Source: Pararhizobium capsulatum DSM 1112 (GTDB lineage: Bacteria; Pseudomonadota; Alphaproteobacteria; Rhizobiales; Rhizobiaceae). From it: DNA of 64,000 bases. A model generated the notes under the pieces. The model had not been told where the DNA came from, made no database searches, and saw only the letters and a program-made list of their open reading frames with translations. Below, piece after piece: positions 27,701-37,585 of this stretch (positions are counted from its first letter, which is position 1; every line of letters starts with the position of its first letter). The position numbers were made by a program, and so were the translations under genes. The stretch spans positions 765,001 to 829,000 of the forward strand of contig NZ_JAUSVF010000001.1 of the NCBI RefSeq assembly GCF_030814475.1, in the 5' to 3' direction.

Positions 27701-28489
27701 ATGCACGTAATGGCACTCCTGAAGTCCGAAATGTTTGCAATATCAATCGAGCGGCAGAAGGCGTCTATCAACGATCTTTTCCCCGATTGGAATGAGTATG
27801 ATCGTTTCGGGCTTGTCATTGATGAAGCCTTCGGTGGGATTGGCGCAACGCATTTGCTTCAGGTCGCAATGACCGCCTACTACGATGTTAAAGCGTCTCG
27901 CCGTAGCACACTGACGGTCTATCCCGAGATTTACGCGTTCCATATCGGACGCGGGTTCGGCTCCCACGCGCATTATGATTTTTGGCCTGCACGGCGTGAG
28001 GTAATTCTGAAAACCAGCGACCATCGCGAAGTGTTAGACGCAATCAATGATCGGGGCATAACTCGGCTTGCTGTTCCCGACAGAGCAATGAAGGATGTTG
28101 TTCATAGGCCAAAGGAAGAAGACGCCGCCTTTGACCGCATCTCTTCTGCCTTTGTTTACGATGCATCAGGTCGAACCAGCGGAGCCAATGTGACGATCTC
28201 CGGCTTGGACCGGCGCACGGAGTTCAATCCGACGCAAACTCTGCGGCCTCTGTCTGAACTCAAAATCAACCGAATTTCGTCTGCCACTGGCCGGCCCGTT
28301 AAGGAGGCGGACGATACGTTTTTACATTGGATCACGGAACGAGATGCTGACGTTACCGATCAGGATCGTGAATTCGCAAAAGCGCGACGGGCAGCCCTCA
28401 AGTCCGGCGACCTGGTGGAAGAAACTTATCGACGGGTCAGTGTTGCCGAAGCGCTAAAACGACTGGCTTCAGCGGGAATTCCGGCATGA
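27701..28489 (+). CDS. Hypothetical protein
   Basis: The 262-aa protein has AGGTAAGC ahead of its ATG. The sequence is globular (VIDEAFGGIGATHLLQVAMTAYYD, YPEIYAFHIGRGFGSHAHYDFWPARREV) with no membrane segment. I do not recognise the family. Its TGA overlaps an ATG (ATGA) of a 27-codon frame that ends at 28569 inside ridA. That frame may be the stub of a truncated downstream gene and marks a possible junction between the accessory DNA and the ridA-dadA cluster. Confidence 0.6.
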   Translation: MHVMALLKSEMFAISIERQKASINDLFPDWNEYDRFGLVIDEAFGGIGATHLLQVAMTAYYDVKASRRSTLTVYPEIYAFHIGRGFGSHAHYDFWPARREVILKTSDHREVLDAINDRGITRLAVPDRAMKDVVHRPKEEDAAFDRISSAFVYDASGRTSGANVTISGLDRRTEFNPTQTLRPLSELKINRISSATGRPVKEADDTFLHWITERDADVTDQDREFAKARRAALKSGDLVEETYRRVSVAEALKRLASAGIPA

Positions 28490-28549
28490 ATAGCGTCACC
28501 GACGATTGCGGCGGCGTCCTATGGGAAGTCGTGGGCGGCGTCTATTATA

Positions 28550-28933
28550 TCAATTACCAACAGCAATGACCGCCTCGATTTCAACCTTTGCGCCCTTTGG
28601 AAGCTTGCTAACTTCAAAGCAAGCCCGCGCGGGATAGGGCTTGGCAAAGAAGCCTGCATAGACCTCGTTGATTCCGGCAAAATGGCCGAGGTCGGTTAGG
28701 AGGACGGTCGTCTTGACGGTGTTGGCGAGCGTGGTGCCGGCGGCAGCGGCAATGGCGACCAGATTCTTCAGGCACTGATCGGCCTGGGCGATGGCATCGT
28801 CGGAATTGAACTCGCCTGTCGCGGGATCGATCGGCAGCTGGCCTGAGACGAACAGCAGGTTGCCAACCCTGATCGCCTGCGAAAAAGGTCCGACAGCGCC
28901 CGGCGCTTCGGTCGTGTCGATTTCTTCGAGCAT
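28550..28933 (-). CDS. ridA: RidA-family enamine/imine deaminase
   Basis: The 127-aa protein has EAPGAVGPFSQAIRVGNLLFVSGQLPIDPATGE and the C-terminal YPARACFEVSKLPKGAKVEIEAVIA, both diagnostic of RidA/YjgF. It hydrolyses reactive 2-aminoacrylate-type imines. The ATG at 28933 follows AGGAGACAAATTC. It lies 25 bp after dadA on the same strand, where it would detoxify imines made by the amino-acid dehydrogenase. Confidence 0.93.
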   Translation of the reverse strand: MLEEIDTTEAPGAVGPFSQAIRVGNLLFVSGQLPIDPATGEFNSDDAIAQADQCLKNLVAIAAAAGTTLANTVKTTVLLTDLGHFAGINEVYAGFFAKPYPARACFEVSKLPKGAKVEIEAVIAVGN

Positions 28934-28958
28934 GAATTTGTCTCCTGTTGAATTACGG

Positions 28959-30209
28959 TCAGGCATAGCGCGCGATCGCGAGATCGGTCGCGTCGATAAC
29001 GGGTTTACGGCCCGACACGAGGTCGGCGATGACGCGGGCCGAACCCGAACTCATGGTCCAGCCGAGCGTGCCGTGGCCGGTGTTGAGGAAGAGGCCGCCG
29101 ACCTTGGTTGCGCCGATCACCGGCGTGCCATCCGGCGTCATCGGGCGGAGACCGGACCAGAAGCTCGCCTTCGACACATCGCCGCCGGGGAAAAGATCGG
29201 TGACGGAATGCTGCAGCGCCAGGCGGCGGGGCTCTCCGAGATCGTTGGTGTAGCCGGAGATTTCCGCCATGCCACCGACACGAATCCGGTCGCCGAGCCG
29301 GGTGATGGCGATCTTGAAGGTTTCGTCCATCACGGTCGAGATCGGCGCGCGCGCCTCGTCGGTGATCGGAATGGTCAGCGAATAGCCCTTGACCGGATAA
29401 ACCGGCAGGCGAATATCATGCGGCCGCACCAGAAGCGGCGAGAAGCTGCCGAGCGCCACGACCACCGCAGTGGCTTCCAGCCGGCCATGGGCGGTGATGA
29501 CGCCCCGGACACGGCCGCCCTCGACATCGAGACCGCGGATGATGCTGCCATAGTTGAAACGAACGCCGAGTTCCGCAGCTTTTGCCGCCAAGGCATTGGA
29601 GAACTTGAAACAGTCACCGGTCTCGTCCTTCGGCGTCAAAAGGCCGCCGACGATCTTCTCGCGCACATGCTTCAGTGCCGGCTCGACGCGAATGCAACCA
29701 TCCAGATCAAGCACTTCATAGGGAATGCCATCTGCCGCCAGCGCCTTGACGTCTTTGGCCGATGCATCGAGTTGGGCCTCGGTCCGGAACAACTGCAGCG
29801 TGCCCTGCATGCGTTCGTCATAGGTAATGCCGGTTTCCTCGCGCATCGCGGCAAGCGAGATGCGGCTATAGTCCGCCAGTCGCAGCATGCGGCTCTTGTT
29901 GATGGCATAGCGCTTCGAGGTGCAGTTGGAGAGCATCTTCAGCATCCATGAAATCATGGCTGCATCGACCTTCGGGCGCAGGATCAGGGGCGCATGTTCC
30001 ATGAACAGCCATTTCAGCGCCTTCATTGGAATGCCGGGGGCAGCCCAAGGCGAGCAATAGCCGAAGGATACCTCGCCGGCATTGGCAAAGCTGGTCTCCA
30101 GCGCCGGCCCGGGCTGGCGATCGATGACCGTGACCTCATGGCCGGCCTTGGCAAGCTGGTAGGCCGATGTGATGCCGACAATGCCGGCACCGAGAACAAT
30201 GACTTTCAT
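28959..30209 (-). CDS. dadA: D-amino acid dehydrogenase
   Basis: The 416-aa FAD enzyme has the N-terminal dinucleotide fold [21 protein letters not shown] and a C-terminal [35 protein letters not shown], typical of DadA. It oxidises D-alanine and other D-amino acids to 2-oxo acids and passes electrons to the respiratory chain. It is in an operon order alr-dadA-ridA, with a divergent Lrp-type gene upstream of alr, matching the known alanine catabolic dadAX arrangement. Confidence 0.95.
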   Translation of the reverse strand: MKVIVLGAGIVGITSAYQLAKAGHEVTVIDRQPGPALETSFANAGEVSFGYCSPWAAPGIPMKALKWLFMEHAPLILRPKVDAAMISWMLKMLSNCTSKRYAINKSRMLRLADYSRISLAAMREETGITYDERMQGTLQLFRTEAQLDASAKDVKALAADGIPYEVLDLDGCIRVEPALKHVREKIVGGLLTPKDETGDCFKFSNALAAKAAELGVRFNYGSIIRGLDVEGGRVRGVITAHGRLEATAVVVALGSFSPLLVRPHDIRLPVYPVKGYSLTIPITDEARAPISTVMDETFKIAITRLGDRIRVGGMAEISGYTNDLGEPRRLALQHSVTDLFPGGDVSKASFWSGLRPMTPDGTPVIGATKVGGLFLNTGHGTLGWTMSSGSARVIADLVSGRKPVIDATDLAIARYA

Positions 30210-30233
30210 GATATCCTCAACGATGAAGAAGGT

Positions 30234-31387
30234 TCAGCGGTAGTGCCGCTGGTATCGGTGGCCGAGACCGCTGAGAATCTCGTAGGAAATGGTCCCGGCG
30301 TCGCGGGCGAAGTCGTCCAGCGTCTGGTTTGGCCCGAGCACCTCAACAAGACTTCCGAGCGTCAGCCGTTCCGCCGGTAAGTCGGAGATGTCGACGATGA
30401 TGCTGTCCATCGAAACGCGGCCGACGATCGGCAGCCGGACGCCGTCGCAATAGACGGCACCCCTATCCGAGAGGCTGCGTGGCAGGCCGTCTGCATAGCC
30501 GGCGGCGATAGTCGCGAGCCGCGTTTCGCGCTTCGTGATATGGGTCGCGCTGTAGCCGATGCCGTTCCAGCCGGCACGGTGCGCGTCTGCACGACGGCGA
30601 CATCGAGGTGGACAACCGGCTCCATCGGGTTATCCCGACTGCCTGTCGGTGCGCCTCCGTAAAGCGCGACACCCGGGCGAACGAGCACACCATGGTAGAC
30701 CTCGCCGAGAAAGATGCCGCCGGAATTGGCAAAGCAGACCGAGAACTGGGAAAATTCGGCCGCCACCTTTGCCATTTCAGCGCGCTGGTCGCCGTTCTGC
30801 GCACTGTCCGCATCATCAGCGGAAGCCAGATGGCTCATGATGAAATGAACGTCGACGCCGTTTTCGACTTTCACGAGGTCGGCGAGAGCCGCGCGGTCTT
30901 CCGGGGCAAGACCCAGGCGCGACATGCCGGTGTCGAACTGCAGGACAGCAGACAGCGTCCGGGTCAACGCACTGGCTGCCGATGCCCATTGCCGCCACTG
31001 TTCCAGCGAATTTATAACGGGGACAATATCCTGGCGTGCGCAGGCCTCTTCATTTCCTGGCTGCAGACCGTTAAGCACGAACATAGCCGCATCCCGAGGC
31101 AAAAGCCTGCGCAACGCGAGGGCTTCCCCGAACTCGGCTATGAAGAAGTGTCGGCAGCCTTGGCCGTAGAGTTTCTGTGCGATGCGATCCGCGCCAAGGC
31201 CATAGGCATTCGCCTTTACGACAGCCGCGACAATCGCCGGCGCGACCTCGGCGCTGAGGCGTTTGTAGTTGCGGGCAAGTGCGGCCAGATCGATGGTCAG
31301 ATAGCCCGATGCGCCACCAGCGTCCGCTTTCGGCTCATGCACCTTGCTGGGTAAAAAACCATCCATTTTCCGTCTCCCGAATCTCAT
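30234..31387 (-). pseudogene. alr: Catabolic alanine racemase with a single-base frameshift
   Basis: The N-terminal barrel is intact (GYLTIDLAALARNYKRL; PLP lysine in AAVVKANAYGLG). After VVQTRTVPAGT near 30568 the frame shifts. The other frame continues GIGYSATHITKRETRLATIAAGYADG..., VGRVSMDSIIVDIS and ends HRYQRHYR at 30234, a normal racemase C-terminus. One missing base therefore splits the gene. The full product would be about 380 aa with start at 31387, or at the internal ATG 31366. It is probably inactivated, unless it is a sequence error. Confidence 0.88.
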
Positions 31388-31438
31388 CGCACCCTATTGA
31401 AAGAATCGGAGAATATCCGGCCGGAAGACGCTTGATTA

Positions 31439-31954
31439 TTGCGTGAGTGGATGATTATTGAACGAAATGACAAATTATTGGAAGAATCTGCAATGGGGGC
31501 TCTCGACACGATCGATCGCAATATTCTCCGTCTTCTCCGGATTGACGCGCGGATGAGCAACGCAAGTCTCTCCGCCGAGGTCGGTCTGTCGCCGTCCGCC
31601 TGTTTACGGCGGATCAAGCTGATGGAACAGTCAGGCGTCATCCGCGGCTACACCGCTCTTGTGGACGCAGGAAATGCCGATGCCAGTATCGCAGTCATCA
31701 TCAACATCACCCTGGAACGGCAAACTGAAGATCACCTCGACCGCTTCGAGGCGGCCGTGCGCAAATATCCGGAAATCCGGGAGTGTTTCCTGATGACAGG
31801 TGGATCAGACTATCTGCTGCGGGTCGAGGTCGAAAGCGCGGGCGAGTTCGAGCGAATCCACAAGGAAATTCTTTCCAAACTCCCGGGCGTTCTGCGCATC
31901 CACTCGAGTTTTTCGATTCGCAACGTGTTAGCGACGCGGCCCAAGAGAAATTGA
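31439..31954 (+). CDS. Lrp/AsnC-family regulator of the alr-dadA operon
   Basis: The protein is up to 171 aa. The usual family start MGALDTIDRNILRLLRIDAR corresponds to the ATG at 31493, while the ATG at 31439 adds 18 residues. The HTH is LSAEVGLSPSACLRRIKLME, followed by a RAM effector domain (CFLMTGGSDYLLRVEV). It is divergent from alr-dadA-ridA with a short gap and most likely activates that operon in response to alanine, like DadR of Pseudomonas and rhizobia. Confidence 0.9.
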   Translation: MREWMIIERNDKLLEESAMGALDTIDRNILRLLRIDARMSNASLSAEVGLSPSACLRRIKLMEQSGVIRGYTALVDAGNADASIAVIINITLERQTEDHLDRFEAAVRKYPEIRECFLMTGGSDYLLRVEVESAGEFERIHKEILSKLPGVLRIHSSFSIRNVLATRPKRN

Positions 31955-32034
31955 GTCTTCCCATGCCTAGCCCGACGTAACGATTTGTTGCCTCGCAAGG
32001 AGGTCAACGCCAGTCAATTTGAGGCGAGCTATAG

Positions 32035-33102
32035 TCATCGCATAACGACTTTGTCCAAGCCGTCCTGCGGGGTCAAAGGATCGTCGAAATCAACCACGAT
32101 GCGGGATTGTGAGGTAACCCATCCCGTGCCCGCAATCTGTGCTCGAACACCCTCAAATCCATGATAGGCGAGTTCTTCGGTTAGTGTCGCCTTCAACGAA
32201 GTCCCGAATATTGAGACTGTCTTCAGCGTTTCTCCGTAAGAAATGCGCTTCTTGTCGTAGAGTTGGACCAGCATCGCAGTCGTGGGTACTCCTGCCGGAG
32301 ATCGAACGACACTTTCGCAAGGGTAAACATAATTGCAGGCCCGGCATTCCAAGGTCGTTTCAGCGCCCTGTTCGGGCTCTCCTACAAATTGAACGAACGA
32401 TAGCGGTCCTTCGTCACCGAACACTGGGTGAACTGGGTTCACGACGCGACGTGCTTCTGCGAGGAAACTTTTCGCAAATCTGACCAACTCCGCTTCCTCT
32501 TCTCGAACCAATCTAAAGCCGAAATCCGAGGCTCTGACGAGAGGATAGAAAGCGCCAGTCCACACGAGATCGAATGGTATCGTTCCGATCCGTGGAACAT
32601 CCACCGTTAGATTTTTCGAGTATAGAAACGACGGAGTGTCTGACTGATAGTGTACGCCTCGTACCTTGCCACCGCGGCAATCGGCCGTGATTTTCACGAG
32701 ACCCCCGGGTGCTTCCAGGGTAATTTCAGTGGGGCCTTCCTTCATGGGAATGCGGCCGGCCTCCAACAACGCGATTGCGGTGCACATCGTGTTTGTCCCG
32801 GAAATGAGTGGATACCCCATCACTTCCATAATGATGTATCCGGCGTGCGCCTCCGGGATCGATGAAGGTACCACCAAATCCGCATAGAGCGATGGGTGGC
32901 CGCCCCTGGGTTCATCAAGGAGGAGCTTTCGCAGACCGTCCGCCTCGGTGCGGAGATATTCCATTTTTTCCCGCACGCTTGATCCCGGGAGATTTTTAAC
33001 GCCTCCGAGAACTATACGGTGAAGGTCGCCACCAACGTGCACATCCACGACATCGACAAAGCCTCGGTTAACACCGACGCCAACGCGAACATTCTCCAGC
33101 AA
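32035..33102 (-). CDS. Proline racemase-family protein lacking both catalytic cysteines
   Basis: The 355-aa protein has the family's N-terminal VDVVDVHVGGDLHRIVLGGV and two-domain fold. In proline racemases each domain supplies a Cys (MCGHG and DRSPCGTG). Here the first motif reads LISGTNTMC, with Ser in the Cys position, and the second reads VRSPAGVPTT, with Ala replacing the Cys and the preceding Asp lost. The 3-hydroxyproline dehydratases keep one Cys and replace the other with Thr, so even that chemistry looks impossible here. It may have another function or be decaying. No operon partner is adjacent. Confidence 0.8.
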   Translation of the reverse strand: MLENVRVGVGVNRGFVDVVDVHVGGDLHRIVLGGVKNLPGSSVREKMEYLRTEADGLRKLLLDEPRGGHPSLYADLVVPSSIPEAHAGYIIMEVMGYPLISGTNTMCTAIALLEAGRIPMKEGPTEITLEAPGGLVKITADCRGGKVRGVHYQSDTPSFLYSKNLTVDVPRIGTIPFDLVWTGAFYPLVRASDFGFRLVREEEAELVRFAKSFLAEARRVVNPVHPVFGDEGPLSFVQFVGEPEQGAETTLECRACNYVYPCESVVRSPAGVPTTAMLVQLYDKKRISYGETLKTVSIFGTSLKATLTEELAYHGFEGVRAQIAGTGWVTSQSRIVVDFDDPLTPQDGLDKVVMR

Positions 33103-33355
33103 AGCGTTCTCCTTAAAAGGGTGACCGGCCCCAGAGTATCGTGGCTATTGCCGTGGAGAAGAGCGAAAAAATTGTTTCTGATATTAGCTGAAATGTAGGC
33201 TGGCTGGCTCATCGGAAGGATATCGACAGAGGTTTCTGCGGCGTAAGCGATGTGCTGATCCCACCTTGGCTGGATAACACCGAACTGTCGTATCAAGCTT
33301 CAATCGCAGAAGAGCGCTACGGTCGGATAGCGCCACTAGGAGACATTGGAACCTA
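33103..33355. other. Gap between proline-racemase homologue and LysR gene
   Basis: This gap is 253 bp. Part of it reads open on both strands but nothing recognisable is encoded. It lies upstream of the racemase homologue and downstream of the LysR gene, and presumably holds the racemase promoter. Confidence 0.4.
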
Positions 33356-34258
33356 TCACGGTTTCCGCTGTCTATGCCGAAAAGCATCGACGAACGCCGA
33401 GAAGGCTGGCGAAGAATTGCGCCGGCTCGGATAATAGAGATGGTAGCCTTGGAAGGTCGGACACCAGTCCGAAAGCACCTGCCGCAGCCGCCCACGCTCG
33501 ACATGTCGCAAGACGAGGTCCGTGGGCACGTAGGCAAGACCGATGCCGTCCAAGGCAGCGTCTATCGCGGGAGCGATGTTGCTCAAGGTAAGCTGGCCCT
33601 CCACCCGCACGCTGAACTCACGGCCGTCGCGCTCGAATTCCCAGGCATAAAGCCCCCCGGACGTTGGAAGGCGAAGGTTGACGCAGTTGTGGCCTGTCAG
33701 GTCCTGCGGGATTGACGGCGGCCCATGCCGCTCCAGATAGTCGGGCGAGGCAACGACGGAATACGACACGTCGGGTCCTATGCGCACGGCCACCATGTCA
33801 CGGGCGACGGCCTCGCCAAGACGGACGCCGGCGTCGAACTGTCGCTCGACAATGTTGGTGAATCCGTTGTCGACAATGATTTCTACCGTCACGTCGGAGA
33901 AGTCCCGCAGAAATGCCGAGAGCCGGCGGCGGAACACAAGCTCGACTGCATCGTCGGGGCAGACGACCCGGACCTCACCAGACGGCTTGTCGCGCAGCGC
34001 GCTGATGGCGCTGATACCCACGCTGATGCTGTCGAAATGGGGCTGGATGCTCTCCATAAGGCGTTCGCCGGCCGCCGTGGGTGCGACATCCCGAGTTGTG
34101 CGGGAAAGAAGCCGAATGCCCAGCCGCTCTTCCAGCGCGCTGACTGTGTGACTGAGCGCCGAGCGTGTGAGGCCAAGCTTGGCGGCAGCGCGCGTGAAGC
34201 TCCGCTCCTTGGCAACTTCCAAGAATGCTCTCATCTCGGTGAACTCGTCCCGCCGCAT
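33356..34258 (-). CDS. LysR-family transcriptional regulator
   Basis: The 300-aa protein has an N-terminal winged HTH (FLEVAKERSFTRAAAKLGLTRSALSHTVSALEERLGIRLLSRTTR) and a periplasmic-binding-like effector domain of the GcvA/DsdC-like group (GEVRVVCPDDAVELVFRRRL...). It is divergent from the MFS and SDR genes with a 97-bp gap, which is the classic layout for a LysR regulator and its target operon. The effector is unknown. Confidence 0.92.
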   Translation of the reverse strand: MRRDEFTEMRAFLEVAKERSFTRAAAKLGLTRSALSHTVSALEERLGIRLLSRTTRDVAPTAAGERLMESIQPHFDSISVGISAISALRDKPSGEVRVVCPDDAVELVFRRRLSAFLRDFSDVTVEIIVDNGFTNIVERQFDAGVRLGEAVARDMVAVRIGPDVSYSVVASPDYLERHGPPSIPQDLTGHNCVNLRLPTSGGLYAWEFERDGREFSVRVEGQLTLSNIAPAIDAALDGIGLAYVPTDLVLRHVERGRLRQVLSDWCPTFQGYHLYYPSRRNSSPAFSAFVDAFRHRQRKP

Positions 34259-34355
34259 TGTTGAATGTCCTTCACCTTAACATGCAGATTATACCTTCTA
34301 GTCTGTCTAACCCCGTTTGGCTATCTATTGCGGCAACCGCAAAGGAGAGCCCTGA

Positions 34356-35543
34356 ATGGCCATTGAGCTGACAGCGAATGACGCAATCTCGGCAGAAACC
34401 GTAGAAACCCCATGGGCGGCCGTGACCTGCCTGTCGCTCCTGACCTTTCTTCTGGTCGGATTGGAGTTCCTGCCGGTCAGCCTCCTGACTCCGATCGCCG
34501 GAGAACTATCGGTATCGGAAGGACAGGCCGGGATGGCCATCACCGTCTCGGGCGTCTTCGCTGTAATCACCAGCCTCTTCGGCAACGGCTTTCTGTCGAA
34601 ATGGGACAGGAAGGCAGTCGTCCTGCTCTACACCGGGGTTCTGGTCCTCTCCAGTCTGACAGTCGCCCTCGCTCCCAACTTCGCCGTCTTTCTCGCGGGT
34701 CGGGCTCTTGTCGGCGTCGCGATCGGCGGTTTCTGGTCGCTGTCGACAGCCATCCTCGCACGTCTGGCATCGAAGTCGGACCTGCCGAAGGCCATCGCTC
34801 TGCTCCAGGGCGGCACCGCGCTCGCCATCGTTGCAGCGGCTCCTCTCGGCAGCTTTCTCGGCGGGCTGATCGGCTGGCGCGGCACCTTCCTGATCACGGT
34901 CCCGATCGGTCTCGTCGCCCTGATCTGGCAATTTGCCGTTCTGCCGAAGATGCCTGCGACGGAAACCGTGTCGGTCGGCCGGATGTTGCGCCTCTTGCGC
35001 AACCCCGCCTTCCTGATCGGCATGGCGGCGACGGGTCTCGTCTTCATGGGGATGAACGCGCTTTCGATCTATCTGCGTCCGTTTCTCGAAGGTGTCACCG
35101 GGGTGGAACTCAACACGCTCTCGCTGATGCTTCTGGGTGTCGGACTCGGCGGTTTGGCCGGGACTTCCCTGATTGGCTTCGTTCTGCGCCGACACCTGAC
35201 CGCCGCGCTTATTGGTCTGCCGGGCACGGTCGCCCTGATCGCTCTCCTGCTGATCGGCTTCGGGTCTTCACCGTGGGCCACCGCGGTCCTTCTCGTGCTC
35301 TGGGGATTCTTCTCGACCCCGACCCCGGTGGCCTGGAACACTTGGATGGCGAGGCTGGTCCCCGATGAACTAGAAGCGGCGGGCGGTATCCAGGTCGCTC
35401 TGATCCAGTTGGCCATTGCAGGCGGGGCGTTTGCAGGCGGCGTTCTTTTCGACATCGCAGGCTGGTGGAGCGCTTTCCTTCTGGCCGCCCTCCTTCTTGC
35501 GGGCTCCGCCGCGTTCGGAGCGCTCGCCGGCCGCCGCGTTTGA
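34356..35543 (+). CDS. MFS transporter, DHA1-like
   Basis: The 395-aa protein has 12 predicted membrane helices. It carries the LPVSLLTPIAGELSVSEGQAG opening and the loop-2 region GNGFLSKWDRKAVVLLYT of the sugar/drug efflux (AraJ/YdhP-like) branch. It would be an inner-membrane exporter. It starts 97 bp from the divergent LysR gene and is followed after 30 bp by the SDR gene, so the two form an operon. Confidence 0.88.
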   Translation: MAIELTANDAISAETVETPWAAVTCLSLLTFLLVGLEFLPVSLLTPIAGELSVSEGQAGMAITVSGVFAVITSLFGNGFLSKWDRKAVVLLYTGVLVLSSLTVALAPNFAVFLAGRALVGVAIGGFWSLSTAILARLASKSDLPKAIALLQGGTALAIVAAAPLGSFLGGLIGWRGTFLITVPIGLVALIWQFAVLPKMPATETVSVGRMLRLLRNPAFLIGMAATGLVFMGMNALSIYLRPFLEGVTGVELNTLSLMLLGVGLGGLAGTSLIGFVLRRHLTAALIGLPGTVALIALLLIGFGSSPWATAVLLVLWGFFSTPTPVAWNTWMARLVPDELEAAGGIQVALIQLAIAGGAFAGGVLFDIAGWWSAFLLAALLLAGSAAFGALAGRRV

Positions 35544-35573
35544 CCTCTCAACAATCTCGAACAGGAGAACATC

Positions 35574-36320
35574 ATGACTCAAGGAATCGAAAATAAAGTC
35601 GTCGTCATCACCGGCGCGAGCAGCGGACTGGGAGAAGCTACGGCACGCCATCTCGCCGAGCGAGGTGCCACTGTGGTGCTCGGTGCCCGACGGCGTGACC
35701 GCATCGATGCACTGGCCGACGAACTCACCGCAAAGGGCTACAAGGCCAGGGCGGTCCAGACAGATGTCACGGACAGGCAGCAGGTTAGCAACCTGGTGGA
35801 CACGGCGGTGAGCGAATTCGACCGCATCGACGTCATGCTGAACAATGCGGGCCTGATGCCGCTTGCCCCGCTCGAACGTCTCAAGGTGGACGAGTGGAAC
35901 CGCATGATCGACGTCAACATCAAGGGCGTGCTCTACGGCATCGCCGCCGCGCTGCCGCATATGAAGGCGCGGAAGTCCGGACACATCATCAACGTTTCCT
36001 CGGTCTACGGGCATGTCGTCGATCCGGGTGCCGCTGTCTACTGCGCCACCAAGTTCGCCGTCCGCGCACTCTCCGAAGGGCTGCGCAAGGAGGTGAAGCC
36101 TTACAACATCCGGACGACCATCATCTCGCCCGGAGCCGTCAGCACCGAGCTTCTCGATCATATCAGCGAGAGGGATATCCAGGCAGGCACGAAGGAGTTC
36201 GTGAGCAAGATCGCCGTGGGTGCGGACACCTTCGCCCGGACGGTCGCCTTCGCGGTAAACGAGCCAGACGATGTCGACATCAACGAAATCCTGTTCCGGC
36301 CCACGGCGCAACCAGTTTAA
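35574..36320 (+). CDS. Short-chain dehydrogenase/reductase
   Basis: The 248-aa classical SDR has the nucleotide loop [11 protein letters not shown] (14-24), NNAG (90-93), the catalytic Ser in INVSSVYG (142-143) and YCATK (Tyr156, Lys160). It would oxidise or reduce an alcohol/ketone with NAD(P). AACAGGAGAACATC precedes the ATG. It is in an operon with the MFS exporter under the divergent LysR regulator. The substrate is unknown. Confidence 0.92.
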   Translation: MTQGIENKVVVITGASSGLGEATARHLAERGATVVLGARRRDRIDALADELTAKGYKARAVQTDVTDRQQVSNLVDTAVSEFDRIDVMLNNAGLMPLAPLERLKVDEWNRMIDVNIKGVLYGIAAALPHMKARKSGHIINVSSVYGHVVDPGAAVYCATKFAVRALSEGLRKEVKPYNIRTTIISPGAVSTELLDHISERDIQAGTKEFVSKIAVGADTFARTVAFAVNEPDDVDINEILFRPTAQPV

Positions 36321-36470
36321 CAGGACCCGCATCATGGCGACGAACACCTTGGCTATGACCCGGCGGGGATCGTAGGTGGCGCTCTGGCGGCCGCGACTTT
36401 GCCCTTTGGGGTACGTGGGCAGGACGGCCGCGATCCCGCTAGCCAGGAGCCGACCGACGTCAAGATCAGA

Positions 36471-36802
36471 ATGACCTTCAACGACCTGTCGCTGACGGCC
36501 ACGCTTTACGACAATCCATAAGCGCGCGATTTCGCCTCGATGCTTCCTCTGGACCTCAGGATCGAGGATTTTGGGGGAACGAGAAGATCGTCCGTCTGCC
36601 GCGGAAGCTGACCGAGGAAGGCAGCGGCCCGTTCGGAAACGAGCGGCCCGGCGACCTCTGCTACTTCAAGCCATGGGGCAATTTCGCCCTGTTCTACGAC
36701 GACTACCGCTGGGACGGGCTGATCCGTCTCGGCCGCTTCGACGGGGGCTTCGAGCCTCTGCTCGTTCGCGGCGGATACCCCGTGCGGATCGAACGGATTT
36801 GA
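36471..36802 (+). pseudogene. Cyclophilin-like-fold protein, broken by a nonsense codon and a frameshift
   Basis: From the ATG at 36471 the frame reads MTFNDLSLTATLYDNP and hits TAA at 36519. Past it, the same frame continues ARDFASMLPLDLRIEDFGG to about 36570. Then the +1 frame resumes EKIVRLPRKLTEEG, PGDLCYFKPWGNFALFYDDYRW, and ends at 36802. Together these reconstruct a roughly 115-aa cyclophilin-like domain (the bacterial DUF often next to SDR/MFS genes). Two lesions in one small gene point to real decay. Confidence 0.8.
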
Positions 36803-36837
36803 ATTATCCACGCCACCATCCGAAGAGGACTAACCGA

Positions 36838-37278
36838 ATGAAAAACTTCATGATCACACTTATGGCACTGACGCTGGCCGCGTCCTCTCCCGCCTTCGCC
36901 AATGACAGCAAGTCTGCGATAACGGGGACGTGGCGCATGACGTCGCTACATGTCACCGACGCGAGCGGCAAGCAGACCGAAATCCCCTATTCAGGCCAGG
37001 TCATCTTCTCGCAAGGCGGAACGCTCTCCGTCCAGGCGATGAACCCGGACGCCGCCGCGGAACCGACGCCCTATACGGCGAACGGATATGAGGCGTACTA
37101 CGGCCCGGTGGAAGTCGACGAAACCAAAAAGACGTTTGCCATCATGGTGGAATCGTCACTTGTCCGAAATCTCATCGGTCAGCGCATGGAGCGGAGGTTC
37201 GAGGTCGATGACGATCAGCTCACAATCACGCCCGCCGATCCCAAGGAAGGCTGGCGCGTGACCTACGAAAGGCTCTGA
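36838..37278 (+). CDS. Secreted lipocalin-like domain protein
   Basis: The 146-aa product starts at an ATG preceded by GAAGAGGAC. It has a signal peptide (MKNFMITLMALTLAASSPAFA, cut before NDSK), then a lipocalin-like beta-barrel: ITGTWRMTSLHVTDASGKQ with the GxW motif and YTANGYEAYYGPVEVDE. Such proteins are found beside SDR and cyclophilin-like genes. It would be periplasmic and may bind a small ligand. It is the last gene of the LysR-divergent operon, followed by a hairpin. Confidence 0.8.
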   Translation: MKNFMITLMALTLAASSPAFANDSKSAITGTWRMTSLHVTDASGKQTEIPYSGQVIFSQGGTLSVQAMNPDAAAEPTPYTANGYEAYYGPVEVDETKKTFAIMVESSLVRNLIGQRMERRFEVDDDQLTITPADPKEGWRVTYERL

Positions 37279-37311
37279 GGAGAATGGCCCACTGAGAGTA
37301 AGCTGGAAACG

Positions 37312-37349
37312 GAAGGAGGCGCTCGACCCGAACGGGAAGCGCCTCCTTC
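37312..37349 (+). terminator. Hairpin downstream of the lipocalin-like gene
   Basis: A 12-bp perfect stem (GAAGGAGGCGCT and its complement) with a 14-nt loop lies 34 bp after the stop. There is no T-run after it, so it may be a rho-assisted or stabilising hairpin and not a classical terminator. Confidence 0.5.
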
Positions 37350-37585
37350 GTTAACCCGGATGACGTCGAACGTGCCAGCTATGCAGCTTGCCACAGGATG
37401 TCATCGAAACGGGTGATACGCGATAGATGGACATCGGAATGCTCCTGTTCAAGATGCGCAAAAATATGACATCCCGACGGTGCGATCCGCCCCAACATAT
37501 TCAATAGACAGGTTGCTCAATCGGCTGGTTTGCTCTTTGAGCGCGCTAGCGGCCAACCCCGATGGATGACCGCAACGGGCGGTGG

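Noticed and set aside
28486..28569. 27-codon frame after the 262-aa hypothetical gene
   Set aside because: It overlaps the ridA end and is too short to support as a gene; noted only as a possible truncated stub.
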